A stretch of 64,000 nt of DNA from Thunnus maccoyii (taxonomy: Eukaryota; Chordata; Actinopteri; Scombriformes; Scombridae): assembly GCF_910596095.1 (NCBI RefSeq), contig NC_056539.1:22001001-22065000 (forward strand). The letters are read 5' to 3'. A program made the position numbers and the translations under genes. A model generated the notes under the pieces. The model saw nothing but the letters and a program-made list of their open reading frames with translations, had not been told where the DNA came from and did not search any database. Positions 1 to 11,525 of this stretch are shown here, piece by piece. Within the stretch, counting starts at the first letter, position 1, and each line of letters starts with the position of its first letter.

Positions 1-159
1 TATAACAGGTTGTGTTTTTTAGGCTCTTGAAGACAAGCTTCTTGTGGTTCATGTGTTGCAGCTGCATCCGTGTGTAGGAAAAGAAACTGGACTGCATGCA
101 ACATAAACGACTAATGTAAACCAATTACTGCGTTATTAAAAACGCTGCACTTGACTCAC

Positions 160-969
160 CACTAGCGGGGCTGAGCAGGCCAGAACCACCGCGGAGGTCA
201 TCACCAGCACCGTCATCATCTGCGTCTCCGCGGCGGAGGACAGCGCCCTCCACCGCTCCCGGACGCTGGATCTGGCGACGGGCAGCTGCACGGTCCTCTG
301 CCGCATCAGCAGCAGCGATCCGCACACCGCCAGGTTCAGCACGATGGTGCCCAGGATGAGCAGCACGCTGACGACGCCGTACAGGACGGTGTAGGTTGCG
401 GCCACAGGCTTACCCGCCCTCCAGTCGATGAAGCACCAGGTTCTGGACGGCTGCAGCTCGCTCCCTGCCATGCCCATCATCGGGAGGCAGCAGAAGAAGA
501 TGTGACTGATATAAATGCATAAAAGAAACTTTTGCGCAAAGCGTCGGTCCACCCCCCACCGCTGGTAGGTGTAGGGGCAGCATATAGCCAGGTACCGCTC
601 GGCAGCCATGGCGCATATGATGCTGAGTCCGGTTAAACCGAAAAACAGCAACAAAAAGGAGTCAAACTCGCAGAGATGTCTGTCAGTCAGCACATTCGGG
701 TTTAGGTAGTTGGCTATGGTGAGCGGGCTGGCCAGACATGTGCCCAGCAGGTCCGTCACTGCCAGACCGCACACCAGAGTGAAGAAAGCTGAAGATTTCC
801 TCTCCTGTCTTGATACTGAAAGAACGATTATCGCAATTATATTCCCAATAGCACCTCCAGCAAACATAAAAATCGGTAAAGCCATTCTGTTCTCAGTGGT
901 ACCCTGCGAGGACTGAACCGGCGTCTCGTTTGTGGAAACAGGAACGTGCGTAAAGTTTATGCTTTCCAT
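160..969 (-). CDS. ptger4: Prostaglandin E2 receptor EP4-like GPCR, large first coding exon (gene partial at window edge)
   Basis: This is a class A GPCR of the prostanoid receptor family, which binds PGE2 at the plasma membrane and in the EP4 subtype signals mainly through Gs/cAMP. The exon encodes an N-terminus with N-glycosylation sequons (NFT, NET) and TM1 to TM6. Prostanoid/EP4 hallmarks are visible: TLVCGLAVTDLLGT in TM2, GLSIICAM followed by the ERY version of DRY after TM3, and TWCFIDW in extracellular loop 2, with the ECL1 cysteine (LCEF) available for the disulfide. The coding part ends at 160 after the PLV of TM6, where a perfect GTGAGT donor (154-159) begins in phase 0. Prostanoid receptor genes are known to have an intron at the end of TM6, so TM7 and the tail lie beyond the left edge. 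I prefer the ATG at 967-969 because it has G at -3 and G at +4 and gives a short N-terminus. In-frame ATGs at 1003-1005 and 1102-1104 would add 12 or 45 residues. Intracellular loop 3 is much shorter than in human EP4. The paralogue (4a, 4b or 4c type) is not decided by the sequence alone; the gene context favours an extra EP4 paralogue. Confidence 0.88.
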
Positions 970-1181
970 TGCCAAATACACCCACGGGCTGGCGTTTGTG
1001 AGCATTACTTTCTTTGGTCTGTTGTGGACTTCGGAGTTGATTTCGTCTTGAACCTGCTGGAGAGTATGCGTACTTAGTGGAGTAATCTTTTCTGTAAGTA
1101 TCATCCCTCTGCTTCCCAGTAATCCAGATGTAGTGAACCACAGAGGTCGATACGCACAGCTGAGCTGTGAGGCGGGTTGTC

Positions 1182-1188
1182 TCTATAT
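1182..1188 (-). promoter_or_regulatory. Possible TATA box of the EP4-like receptor gene
   Basis: On the minus strand a TATATAG-type element lies about 80 bases upstream of the most distal in-frame ATG and about 210 upstream of the preferred one. A start some 25-30 bases downstream would give a short 5' leader. The assignment rests on position and motif only; an upstream non-coding exon is equally possible. Confidence 0.25.
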
Positions 1189-1319
1189 ACAGTAGTGAAC
1201 CTCCCAGCAGCCTGGCAGGATGGATGCTCTGAGCGATAGACATACAGGAAAATCGACCCTTTTTTTCTCTTTCGTGCATTTCCGCTCCATGTCTCATCTG
1301 TCAGTGTTGGCGTCATCAC

Positions 1320-2849
1320 ACCGCTGCGTAATGTTTGTGGTGGCCCGTCAGGAGGTCAAATTCACTGGCTGGTGAGTAAAGATAGAAGACAAATAGAAGA
1401 TGCTTCAGCAGACTTCTCACCCAGTTATTAGACGGTTTGTGGCAAATGAAATACTAATAGCAACTCAGCTCACTAGACTTTTGAGCCTTGATGGAGACTT
1501 TTTCTAATAAGGAACTAACTAACTAATAGCTTTATTAATTCATATTTTACTGAAGCTTTATTGATCAGTAAAAGGCCATTAATAAGGACAAGTGTTTCCC
1601 AGGTCAGAAAATCTAACTTTCTGGAAAATGACTGCAGAGGATCTGGACCAAAATCCATTTATTACAACCCAAAAGTTGTTCCTATTAATGGTCTACAACT
1701 GATATATAACACATGAATAAATTATTCATTAGCCATTAATAAAGCTATTCCTGACAAACCATTAATAAAGGATACCTCTTTAAAAAGTAGTAACAAAACT
1801 AATCAAATTATAATGAATAAAGTGAACTGTACATAATTATTTATTGCAAAATGTACACTTTCATCATGCTATAAACAAGGTTTATTACTGTATATTTTTG
1901 GAGATGAAAGTCTTTCATTCAACAACTGTGTTACTCTACTCGTTGTAAGGTGCTGTGTTGTTGGTGCTTGTGAATCTTGCAACACTTGTGGTTTCATTGA
2001 GCCAGTACGGATTAGGGGGGGAATTTTGTTTCTTGCTCAAAGAAATTTCATTGATGTGGATTCTTGCTGTCAAAGCCTCAGAAGTAGATATTTATTTACA
2101 CCTCCTCTTCCTCCACAGCTGAGTTCATGCAGTTTTTAATCAATTCTAAAGTTTGTGATCAATTATTCTTTTCAGCGATGCACAAAACTCAGTTGAAGTT
2201 GTCCAATAAGTAACTGAATGGTTTGTTTTAATCCCTGAAAATCATCAATAAGTATAATATAATAAATATAGTATAATAGTATGTAAGTATAGTATAATAA
2301 ATATCACTGTTTACAAACCAATAGCACTGACCCAACAGGACTGTCATTTTAATATATTTGAACAAACTGGCAAAGAGGGAGTCCATACAAGAGTATTCTT
2401 AAGACAAATTTAATTTATTATAACTAAAGCCAGTACAAAGCAAACAATAAGGTTTTTAGAACAAGGTGTAAAACCAAAAAGAAGCAGATGCAGATTGGAT
2501 GTCAGCAGGAGGAAGGAAGGGAAAGAGTGACCACATGGACCAGCTTTTATAGCCTGGCAGGCCCAGTTGGATTAAATCACCCGACAACTCTCCACTGTCA
2601 GCTTATTGCCAGGGCGGCCTCCCAGACAGTGGGAGGGGTGTAACAATACATATTTAAAATAGACGTGTAACAAGCTAATTGTTAAGACACATGCATCAAA
2701 TTGAGCATGTGTGTTTGAATTGGATAAAGTGAATCAAATCAAGGAATCTAATAGGTCTCTCTTTTCTTGTGAGTGTCTCTTAAAACTGCAAACCGTCACA
2801 TCATCTGTGGCAGTTACCAGGAATATGAGTCTCATATTTCACATGTAGT
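1320..2849. other. Intergenic, no gene seen
   Basis: This is AT-rich sequence without a convincing coding region. Around 1440-1830 there are several degenerate copies of a 'cattaataa' phrase, typical of fish dispersed repeats. Around 2480-2650 is a more GC-rich patch that I could not assign to a gene or a named repeat. Confidence 0.4.
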
Positions 2850-3250
2850 TTAAAGGTCTAGTGTGCAGGATTAGTGGCATCTGGTGGTGAGGTTGCAGAT
2901 TGCAACCAACTGAATCCTCATCTCCTCACCCTCCCCTTCCAAGTGTGTAGAAGAACCTTGGGTGGCCGTGAAACTCATGAAAAACACGAAAAGCCCTCTC
3001 TAGAGCCAGTGTTTGGTTTGTCAGTTCTGAGCTACTGTAGAGACATGGAGGTACAACACAGGCAGGCTCTGTGGAAGAGGACCTGCTCTCTATGTAGATA
3101 TAAAGGGCTCATTCTAAAGTAACAAAAACATAATGATTCTTCATTTCAGGTGATTATACACTAATTAAAACATAATTATCATAATTATTTTCCATTTCTG
3201 CCAAGTCCGCTTCACTAGATGCCACTAAATTCTATACAGTGGTCCTTTAA
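2850..3250 (+). mobile_element. TTAA-bordered MITE, family A, copy 1
   Basis: This element of about 400 bp starts TTAAAGGTCTAGTGTGCAGG and ends with GTGGTCCTTTAA, so the ends are imperfect inverted repeats and both borders carry TTAA. Homologous copies are at 41066-42814 (split by a LINE) and 43058-43459 (opposite strand). The TTAA borders suggest piggyBac-type mobilisation, but the element encodes no transposase. An open frame inside it is incidental. Confidence 0.7.
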
Positions 3251-5049
3251 TTCATTCCAGTGTCTGTGACAGTGGAAATGGGGATTTTGTCAGCAATGTT
3301 GGCACATAAAACTGGAATAAAAACAGCATGGACTGCAGCTAAAACTCCAAATCTAAAATAAATGAACAAGGAGTTTGCTCAGAAATTTTTCATTACCTGT
3401 TTTTGAAAATTCGAGTCTCCCTGTTTAGCATTTATAAGCAGTAAACAAACATTTAATAAATGATTTACAACACACTATATAATGTAGTTATAAGCAGATA
3501 AAAGGACATTATGTATAGTATTTGCCTGCAATTATAATATCTCTTATGAGATATTATATTTCATGTTATTACAACTGTGTTTTACTATATTGTTGTATTT
3601 AATATTTGTATTCTGCTTACAAATATTAAATATGATAGGTTAATGGTGTCAGAAAACTGCAGATAACAAATGCTGGAAAAAAGAGATATAACACAGCAGT
3701 CTTCAAATGTGTTGTGGGCGATATTTTCCCATTGACAAACGCCTGTGTCCAAAGTGCAGCAGAAAGCTTTGTCCCAAACAGAGATGACTGTAAATGGTTG
3801 TGAGGAACAACAGAGAGCTGATGGACAGCAAGAACACACGGGACGTCAGTGCACTTAGTCTGCTCCGACTCTCTAGCCATCACACATTAATTACAGCCTG
3901 ACTTATGTTTACAGTGAGGAGCTGCGGCGAGGGGTCTCTGTCTGCAGCCGACCTTAAAAGACAAAACACAACACCTCTCCGAGAGGTAAACCGCTGCTCG
4001 TCTCTGCTGTGGGGAGCTGGCAGACTCTAAAAACAACAAACCACTTAAGTGATGCCAAGGCTCGGAAAGTCCAATCCCGACTGGAATGTCCTCAAGTCCA
4101 CAGTGAATCATGGGATGTACAAGCCATCCTTGCACGGTTTATAGTTTTCTTTAATGTCGTAAAGGTATTTTATGTATTGCAACTGCACTTAAAATGTATC
4201 ATCTCAATCTGAGATCTCTGCAGTGGGCTAGAGCTACAAAAGTGTACGTAGATTTTACTGTATGACTAAGCTGCAAAACAGAACGTTTCTAATTATACCA
4301 CTAAAAAGGTCATTATAAAGGTATTTGTCTGTCTATAAACCTATCTCTTACGCTTGACAAATGAGCCAACTATTCTCAAAACAATGAAAACACTAAGGAC
4401 ATATTTATTTTATCTGGTTTCATATAACATCATTTCATTTACTTCCAGGAAAATACTGAATCTTGAGTGATTGCTTCAGCTCTACTCCCACTTTGGTGAC
4501 GTCAAACAAAAATGTACTGAGGGTACACTGCAATCCATTGCTAAAGACGTTCAGTCATGTGACCAGGGCTGCAGGTAAAGATGCTTTTCATTATCTAGTA
4601 GTTGTTTAGTCTGAAAAATGTCAGAAGGTAGTGCGGAATTTCCATCAGAGTTTCCCACAGCCCATGGTGACTTCAAATAGTCTGTTTTGTCCAATCAGCA
4701 ATCCAAGATCCAAAGGTATTAAAAGGCCACCTGCGGTCAGAATTCAGCAGCTTTGGCTTTTTTTGGTCTCTAATCCAGGATCCCATTTGGCCACATTTTT
4801 ACCAAATTGCAACATGAGATCATTTCCTTTCGCAAATAATCTTTAACACATTTAACTATATGTTACATGTACTGACTGTGCTCCTTTCAGTCGAACATCT
4901 CAAAATGGATTTAAAGTGATTTAAAATAAAGAAAAGTTGGAACCAGCAAATGGTTGGTCTTTTTTTGCTTGATAAATTACCTAAACACCATATGGTGTTT
5001 TTTGTGAAAAGGCTACTTCCCTCCCATTTCACTGTTCCCTAACGTTAAC
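3251..5049. other. Intergenic, no gene seen
   Basis: No coding region is supported. A phrase near 3430-3500 (tttataagcagtaaaca) recurs in degenerate form near 51235-51350 inside the pram1-like gene, so part of this stretch is an old dispersed repeat. Confidence 0.35.
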
Positions 5050-5480
5050 AGCAGAGCTGGAAAGTGACTAAGTACATTTACTTAAGTACTACACTTAAGT
5101 GTAATTTTGATGTACTTGTACTTTACTTGAGTATTTCACACTCCACCACATTTCAGAGGGAAATATTGTACTTTCTACTCCACTACATTTATTCGACAGC
5201 TTTAGTTACTTTTCAGATGAACATTTGACACATTATTAAAGATGAAACCAGTGGTTTCCAACCTTTTTGGCTTTTGACGTCTTACTAAAAGCAGTGTGTA
5301 GTCGGGGTCCCATTTCAGATGTCTATGAGTTGTTCACAGCTCCACCAAATAGTGATTTTTCCATCTAAACTTCTCACATGGTTTCATTTCAAAAGATGTT
5401 CAATGATTCAATATTTCACAAAAAAAAACAAAGATTAGAGTAAAAATCCAAAAACTGAAAACAGATTTGTATATCAGAAC
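5050..5480 (+). repeat. Dispersed fish repeat ('aagtacatttact' family), copy 1
   Basis: The stretch opens with alternating AAGTACATTTACTTAAGTAC phrases, runs through CTCCACTACATTTATT and continues into 'ccagtggtttccaacc'. The same modules recur, mostly reversed, at 44000-44800, 47180-47690 and 57100-57540. It looks like a non-autonomous DNA transposon; I cannot name the family. Confidence 0.6.
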
Positions 5481-6074
5481 TTTGTTCACAAATGGAGACA
5501 AGATGTGTGTTAGATATCAACAATACAGAACAAAACAGAGATCAGAAACCTTCAGTCGCTGCAGAATAACAGAAATACAACTATACAACTATTACCCCAT
5601 GGCTGCAGAGAAGAAACAATGTTTAAAAATACATAAACATATAAAATATCACTAAGCTATTATCACATTCTCCCTGGTAAAATACTCTCTGGCATTTCAA
5701 AACACACAAAACAAAAACAAAACTTGTGACCACAGTAGCATGAAAATAAATTCCTCCATGACCACACTGACGGACCATCTATCAATTAAACACTGTAATG
5801 ATTGTGTTGCCCAAAAGAATAGTTGATGATTTGCGCACGTCAAATAGGCTAGAAAATGACATACAGGTCAGCGTTACAATCCTCTTATGTGGTTTTTGTT
5901 CTGTTTAGCAGCAGTCGCAGTTGTGTGACTCAGAATGTGAGAACGGAAGTCCAATCACAACTGAGTTATTTCAGACATGTTTGGCTTCATTAACCAAATC
6001 GTAGAAACAAAATGGAAATAAATAAATCCCATAAGATATTTTTGTTTTTTTCCACACACAGATTGTTGGGTTTT

Positions 6075-6110
6075 TTTGGAGTGAAAGGAGTGAAAGGAGT
6101 GAAAGGAACT
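6075..6110 (+). repeat. Short tandem repeat, 9-bp unit GAGTGAAAG
   Basis: About three to four tandem copies of a GAGTGAAAG unit are directly visible. No function is suggested. Confidence 0.6.
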
Positions 6111-6265
6111 AAGGGACTTTTGAGACGAGGGAAATAGAACTCTGCCCTTTCCGGGATGTGAGTCAAGATGATGTGATCAAAATAACGAGGAAATCCAAAA
6201 TCCAGTGGGGAGTTACACAAGCTGGTAAGTCAGAGGTTAGTAACAGCTATAAAAGAGCCCACTCA

Positions 6266-6320
6266 ACTATATATATATATATATAGTTGTGTTTTTTATA
6301 TATATATACACACACACATA
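6266..6320. repeat. (TA)n/(CA)n microsatellite
   Basis: Two (TA)n blocks separated by a short T-rich spacer run into (CA)n. This is simple sequence in an intergenic region. Confidence 0.9.
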
Positions 6321-8084
6321 TGAGCATAGGATTCATGTTTAAGGGCAGATTTCTACAGTGCAGATTATTTAATTATTTTCTAAAAGTTCAAATCTCTCAC
6401 CACATATGATCTTATCAAGGCAATACCATGAAAAGTGTAGGACGACAAACTGAAGAGCAACTCATAGCAACCATGTATGAACTAATGTACCAGTGCAAGT
6501 CGATTTCCTGCAGACAGGAGGTCAGTTTGTCTCCTGAGGCTAAATGTAAAATTATTACTGTAAGACTGATTCCCACCGCATTTTTTAATGTGAGCCAATA
6601 TATTTAGCAGATTACTGATATGAGAGTAGATTGTAAGGAGAAATAGTTATTATTAAAGGGAAAATGTTGTAATAAATTATTTCAATTAGATATATTAAAA
6701 TGTATTTTTGTGGTAATCAAAAGTGCAGCTGGCGCATAAAGAAAAACACAAAAACAGTCAAAATCTTTCCTTGGGTGTTAATGATAGTTGGAAAAAATCA
6801 AAAATATGAAAGCTGAAACCAATTTCCTTAATTATCCTCTAAATCATCTGTGTGGGACTGAGTTTAACTTTCATCTACATCCTGCAGATTAGCTTTGGTT
6901 CAGATGAACCTCTGCATGTTTTTAGCCCCATCTGTGACCTCAGCACTCTGTACATTACTTCAGTCACATAGCAGTCCCTATAAACACTTAAATAAGAAAG
7001 TATTTTTTCTCTTCTTCTCTTTTGTGTGGTGTAAAAGATAGTTTATGATGTATTTTATGTTTCGTATTAAACTGAGGAAAATCTGAAACAAAACTCTGAA
7101 TAGTTTTCTTCATGATTTCACGGATGTCAACTGTCTGCCCAGAGTGTTTGCCCAGGGCTGAACCAATGTTTACAACAACCAACTGAGTCACAGATTAATA
7201 TAAGGAGTGTTGCAGTCACAAATGAGGTGTTTTCACAAAGCCATCAGGTTCACTTTAAAAAAAAAAGGTTCTCTATAGATTTAGTATTGCACTCCTGTGG
7301 CATTGTCAGTGCAACCAATGCAGCAGAGCCAGAGATACTGTGTTTTTTATTCAGTTCAGTCCAGACTTCACACAGCTTCCTCTGGAGCCACAAAAATACT
7401 TGATACAACTGTTTTCACTCACCCAAGACCTGTTATCACATTTTGATGTGTAAACTCAGTGGAGTGCTCCTAACATGCAACTGTTTTAAATAGTTTAGTG
7501 GAGCCCATTCTAAACTGCAGCTAAGCCAAGTTATAGTCAGATAGATATAGTCACAGCGAACCATTAACCTTTAGTACAATGTGCTGCAATATTTCATCTC
7601 ATTTTGCAGCATAAACAAACAATAACATGCCTAAATATTACTGATGAGTTGTTTTGGACAAAAACAACTATGACATGTAGCTACACTACCATCATCCAAT
7701 CTTTAATTAAAGGAAGAATACACAGCACATTATCAGCTGATAATTAAGGGTGGACCAACTACTGTATTTTACTTTACTTGTGGTACATATAATGTTTTTA
7801 TTTTAGGAACAAGTGCTGGCCGAGTGTGAGGAGTTCATTCTTCTCCAGTCAGGTTTAACATTTAGCTAACTGGAGAAAAAACTGACTGACTGCAGCCCAG
7901 GTTTAATTTAATTGATCAATCAGATAAAGTTATGATTCAGAGCAGGTCATGTTAAAGATTTTTAAAGTCTGGGTACTAGTCCCTCGAGGTGTATGGATTA
8001 CCAGAAAGTAGACGAAGGGGAAGATGCTAAAATATCTTGTCTTCCTGTAACATGCAGGTATTATGTCAAACAGGTCATTTAAAT

Positions 8085-8315
8085 TTGACGTTAGGGGATT
8101 TAGCCTTCGCTCTTATCCTTACCGTATTCTCTTACCCTTCACATACGAGAATAATTTGCAATTTCTTTGCAATTCATGCTCCGAGCTGCGTGGAAGTTAG
8201 AAAGGAGCTTTCATTTTTTTAAAAAACAGCATGAGATTAGAGAGCAATGTAGGGGAGAAGGGTCACTGAGAACGAGAAGCAGCAACATTTCTCAAAAGTG
8301 TGATATTTCAGGTTC
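8085..8315 (+). repeat. Unnamed dispersed repeat, copy 1 (inverted partner at 11235-11525)
   Basis: Two segments match the reverse complement of 11235-11525: the phrase AGAATAATTTGCAATT with its left flank, and the phrase GAGATTAGAGAGC followed by GTAGGGGAGAAGGG. The two copies are about 3 kb apart in inverted orientation and differ by small indels. Neither has a credible coding frame. Confidence 0.6.
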
Positions 8316-8871
8316 CAGATTCAGCTGAAACGAGAGCAGACCTCCCCTTTTTTTTTACAAACAGTGCCAAGAAATTCACACTCGAGGGATACAGCATTGT
8401 TTGTTTTGGTGCTCCATGCATATACATCAGTACCCTGACAGGCCTTGACTAATTGCGTCAAATTCTTTGGAGACCCATTAATATTTGAGAATTGATAACA
8501 GACTCAGCGTGTTTTTGCTGCAATAAAACATAAACAGCACTCCAATTTGGCTGCCGAGTTTTCACCCTCTGGTAAACTGAACAACTTCTAAACTGATGAC
8601 TTCACAAATTTTCAAAAATGAATCATGTATTTCTTCACAGTTACATCTGTTTATTGCAGCTGGAATTTGAGGATAATGTGTGACCTATTTAAACCAGTTC
8701 ACAGTGACCTCCAGGGATCTCAAGGAAACTCCTTTTATCATGTTTCACTCTCTCTTAAATGCTCTTAATTACCTTTGTTGTGTTAACAGCAGTGTGAGTT
8801 ATGGATAAGGCCATAAACCAGTATGATGTGAATGAACTTATAAATTATTAGAGCTTCAGAATTTCCCTATT

Positions 8872-9080
8872 TAAAGCTGGAGTGCAGGACTTTGGTCTCC
8901 CCCGTCTGGCAGTGAGAGTAATTACAAAAACACTGTCAACACATGCTTACAACATAGGCTCCACTGTAGCCTACTGCGTCGCTACTGGTTATAAAACCAT
9001 GCATGAATAAATTGTTTTGAGTGTCAGACAACCCTTGTGAAATGACTCATTTCACTATCAGAATTTGATCTATTCAGTCC
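8872..9080 (+). mobile_element. TTAA-type MITE, family B, copy 1 (right end unclear)
   Basis: It starts TTTAAAGCTGGAGTGCAGGA and matches the better preserved copy at 27315-27528, including the shared phrase AGTAATTACAAAAACACTG. The right border is not clear here. No protein is encoded. Confidence 0.6.
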
Positions 9081-9550
9081 GATAACATTTGGAACGTCTC
9101 AAGAGCCGCACAATTAAATTCTTTTATCCCCATTCAAGTTAACAGAGAGCTAACTGGAAGTTAGCCAGCTCAAGTCTCTAGTCGATCACTCTGCCCATAG
9201 AGCATGCACAGTATGCATTCATCCAGCCAGCGTGGAAATGTGAAACCCGATTGTCTGACAGTCATAGGTTTAATAAGCATTGTGCAAACTCATTTGGCAA
9301 AGGCTTGAATTTAATGGATGTTCACATGAGTGCAAGAGCTCCATCTACACATGGACTTCCATCAAAAGTGAATTATTTGTTCTATCATAGCCTTTTTATT
9401 TTTACCACTGGTGCAAAAAAGATTTTACTCTGCCACCTTATTTCTGCTTTTTGATTGTATATGATTAAACAGCACAGGAAAGAGACGCTCGTTGTTCCAA
9501 ACATCAACACTTGTTCCAGCTTCCCACGGTTGTATATGTACTGATGTATT

Positions 9551-9864
9551 GAGCTGTGGTTCAGGAGGTAGAGCGGGTCGTCCACTAATCAGTAGGTCGG
9601 CGGTTCGATTCCCGGCTCCTCCAGTCCACATGTCGATGTGTCCTTGGGCAAGATACTTAACCCCAAATTGCTCCTGATGGCTGTGCCATCAGTGTATGAA
9701 TGTGTGTGAATGGTTAGTTTCCTCTGATGGGCAGGTTGGGACCTTGCATGGTAGCCCCTGTACCCATTCAGCGTATGAATGTGTGTGAATGTGATTCGTA
9801 GTGTACAAATGCTTTGAGTGGTCGGAAGACTAGAAAGGTGCTATACAAGTACAGTCCATTTATA
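9551..9864 (+). mobile_element. tRNA-derived SINE
   Basis: The head (9551-9625) resembles a tRNA with both internal Pol III promoter boxes: an A box like TGGTTCAGGAGG and a B box GGTTCGATTCC. It is followed by an unrelated body and a tail ending near TACAGTCCATTTAT. The head cannot be a functional tRNA in this context because a 3' body of about 240 bp follows directly. The element is about 314 bp long. Confidence 0.8.
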
Positions 9865-9983
9865 TGTCTTATTTTCTCCAAAATAATCAAAGGTATGGCA
9901 GTTTTATTTAATGTGCACTTATTTCTCTGTAGGGATGGAGGACAGAGGACAGGATGAAGGACTGTTACTGACTGATGTCTAAA

Positions 9984-10006
9984 CTTTCTTCTTTCTTTCT
10001 TTCTAA
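9984..10006 (+). repeat. (CTTT)n microsatellite
   Basis: A short run of CTTT units is directly visible. Confidence 0.7.
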
Positions 10007-10180
10007 ACTTCACACAGTATTGTGATGTCTTGAATATTATTTATTTTATCGACCTTTTATATTTGTTTCCAGTGAGATATTGTTGAGTTGATATAGTGAC
10101 TTTGCTGTTGTAACATTACTGTTGCTGCTTTAGAAACAATTAGTTATATTTAAAATATAAATAAATTCTAATCCTGTTCC

Positions 10181-10687
10181 TGTCATGGTTCTATCATTGA
10201 ATCTAGATACTCTTGTGAGTCTGTCTTTGAATTCCTTGGTTGCCATTATCCTCCAGATGCCATCAGACTTTTTCTGTTTTGTGAATATTGGACTGTTTGG
10301 GAGAGGACTTACTTTGAGTTGGACTTCTTGAAGGACTATCCGATGTATATTGCTTTGGTTGCCTTTTGGTCATGTGGTTTTGCTCATTGATATGCTGGGT
10401 TGTATTAGGAGTGTTGTGTTTTCTGGGTATTGGTTTTCTGTTGCTCTGTGTTTCCCTTGTGTGTTCCTTCACTCCTCCTGTGTTCATGTGCTCCTCCTCT
10501 CACCTGCCCTGCATCGCCCTACTCTGTGTCTTCTCCACACCTGCCCTGTATCAGTCTCGTCATCCCTGCCCTGCTCCCTGTGTTTCCCTGCTTTGCCAGA
10601 TATATTGTCTGGAATAAAGAGTATTCTTGAGTACCTGCTGCCTCCAGTGCTCTGCATTTATATCCACCTCCTGCTACTTCCATGACA
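10181..10687 (+). mobile_element. Probable solo LTR
   Basis: The 507-bp segment begins TGTCATGG and ends CCATGACA, an 8-bp perfect terminal inverted repeat with the canonical TG...CA of LTRs. It is flanked by GTTCC (10176-10180) and GTTCT (10688-10692), a near-perfect 5-bp target duplication. An AATAAA lies near its right side (about 10613). There are no gag or pol sequences on either side, so it is best read as a solo LTR left by recombination. Long open frames inside it are Cys/Leu-rich and incidental. Confidence 0.65.
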
Positions 10688-11234
10688 GTTCTGAATTTAT
10701 TCTTTTTAAAAAAATAATATATTTTAAAAAGCAATTATTTATTAATGAAAAAGAACTGATAAGGAGTATCGACAGGAGTAGTGATTGTCAGTGTGCAGTC
10801 ACGTATGTTAATATGAAAGTGACAAGAATTTTAACTTTTTTCTTTTAATGCCTGATGTAGATTGTCGTAGATAAAGATTATAAGTACAGATATTTGTGTT
10901 TTTATTATATAGTTGGATAGTTAAAATAAGTAGACCTACAAGTTTTTTGTTAAGTAGTAAGGAGAGAAATAAGACCCCTTCATCATTAGTAGCATACTTT
11001 TTGAAGCTAAAATGTTTTATTTTATACTTTTCATGCATAAATAGGTTATAGGGAGGGATATCGGAGGGATAAAAATCATGACCAGAATGCACCAAATTGT
11101 TGCAGTATCAGAATCAGAATCAAGTCTGTTCTCTCTAAGTGGATCTTCAAAGAATTTGACTGCAGCTGCCAGAGCCTCTCGGGGAACTTGTGGAAATGCA
11201 TGAGAACAAACAAACGATTCTGTAGCCCTCTAGA

Positions 11235-11525
11235 GCTGCAAGGGGAGAAGCCTGTGATCATATCACACTTTTAAGAAATTTTGTCTCTCTGCCTTTTCTG
11301 GGCCCTTCTCCCCTACGTGGCTCTCTAATCTCACGCTGTTCTACGAAGCTCATATTTCTTTCAGCTTCTTTATGAGCCACAGATATTTCATTTTGTTTGA
11401 TGAAAGCAAGTTTTGTAAAGTAAGCTCTTTGACCATATGAAGGTATTCATAGAGGAATTGCAAATTATTCTCATATGTGATAAGACAATAAGGTAAAGAT
11501 AAGAGCAAAGGCTCTCACTGTGGTG
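11235..11525 (-). repeat. Unnamed dispersed repeat, copy 2 (inverted partner of 8085-8315)
   Basis: On the minus strand this matches the 8085-8315 copy: AGAATAATTTGCAATT and the segment GAGATTAGAGAGC...GTAGGGGAGAAGGG are shared, with an extra insertion between them here. No coding frame is supported. Confidence 0.6.

Noticed and set aside
2874-3122. 82-codon open frame
   Set aside because: It lies wholly within a non-coding TTAA MITE and is not kept in the other copies.
9492-9677. Possible tRNA gene at the tRNA-like head, and open frames over it
   Set aside because: The tRNA-like part is continuous with a SINE body and tail, so it is a retroposon head; the frames are incidental.
10350-10685. 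Cys/Leu-rich open frames of up to 111 codons
   Set aside because: They fall inside the solo LTR, overlap in all three frames and have no domain.
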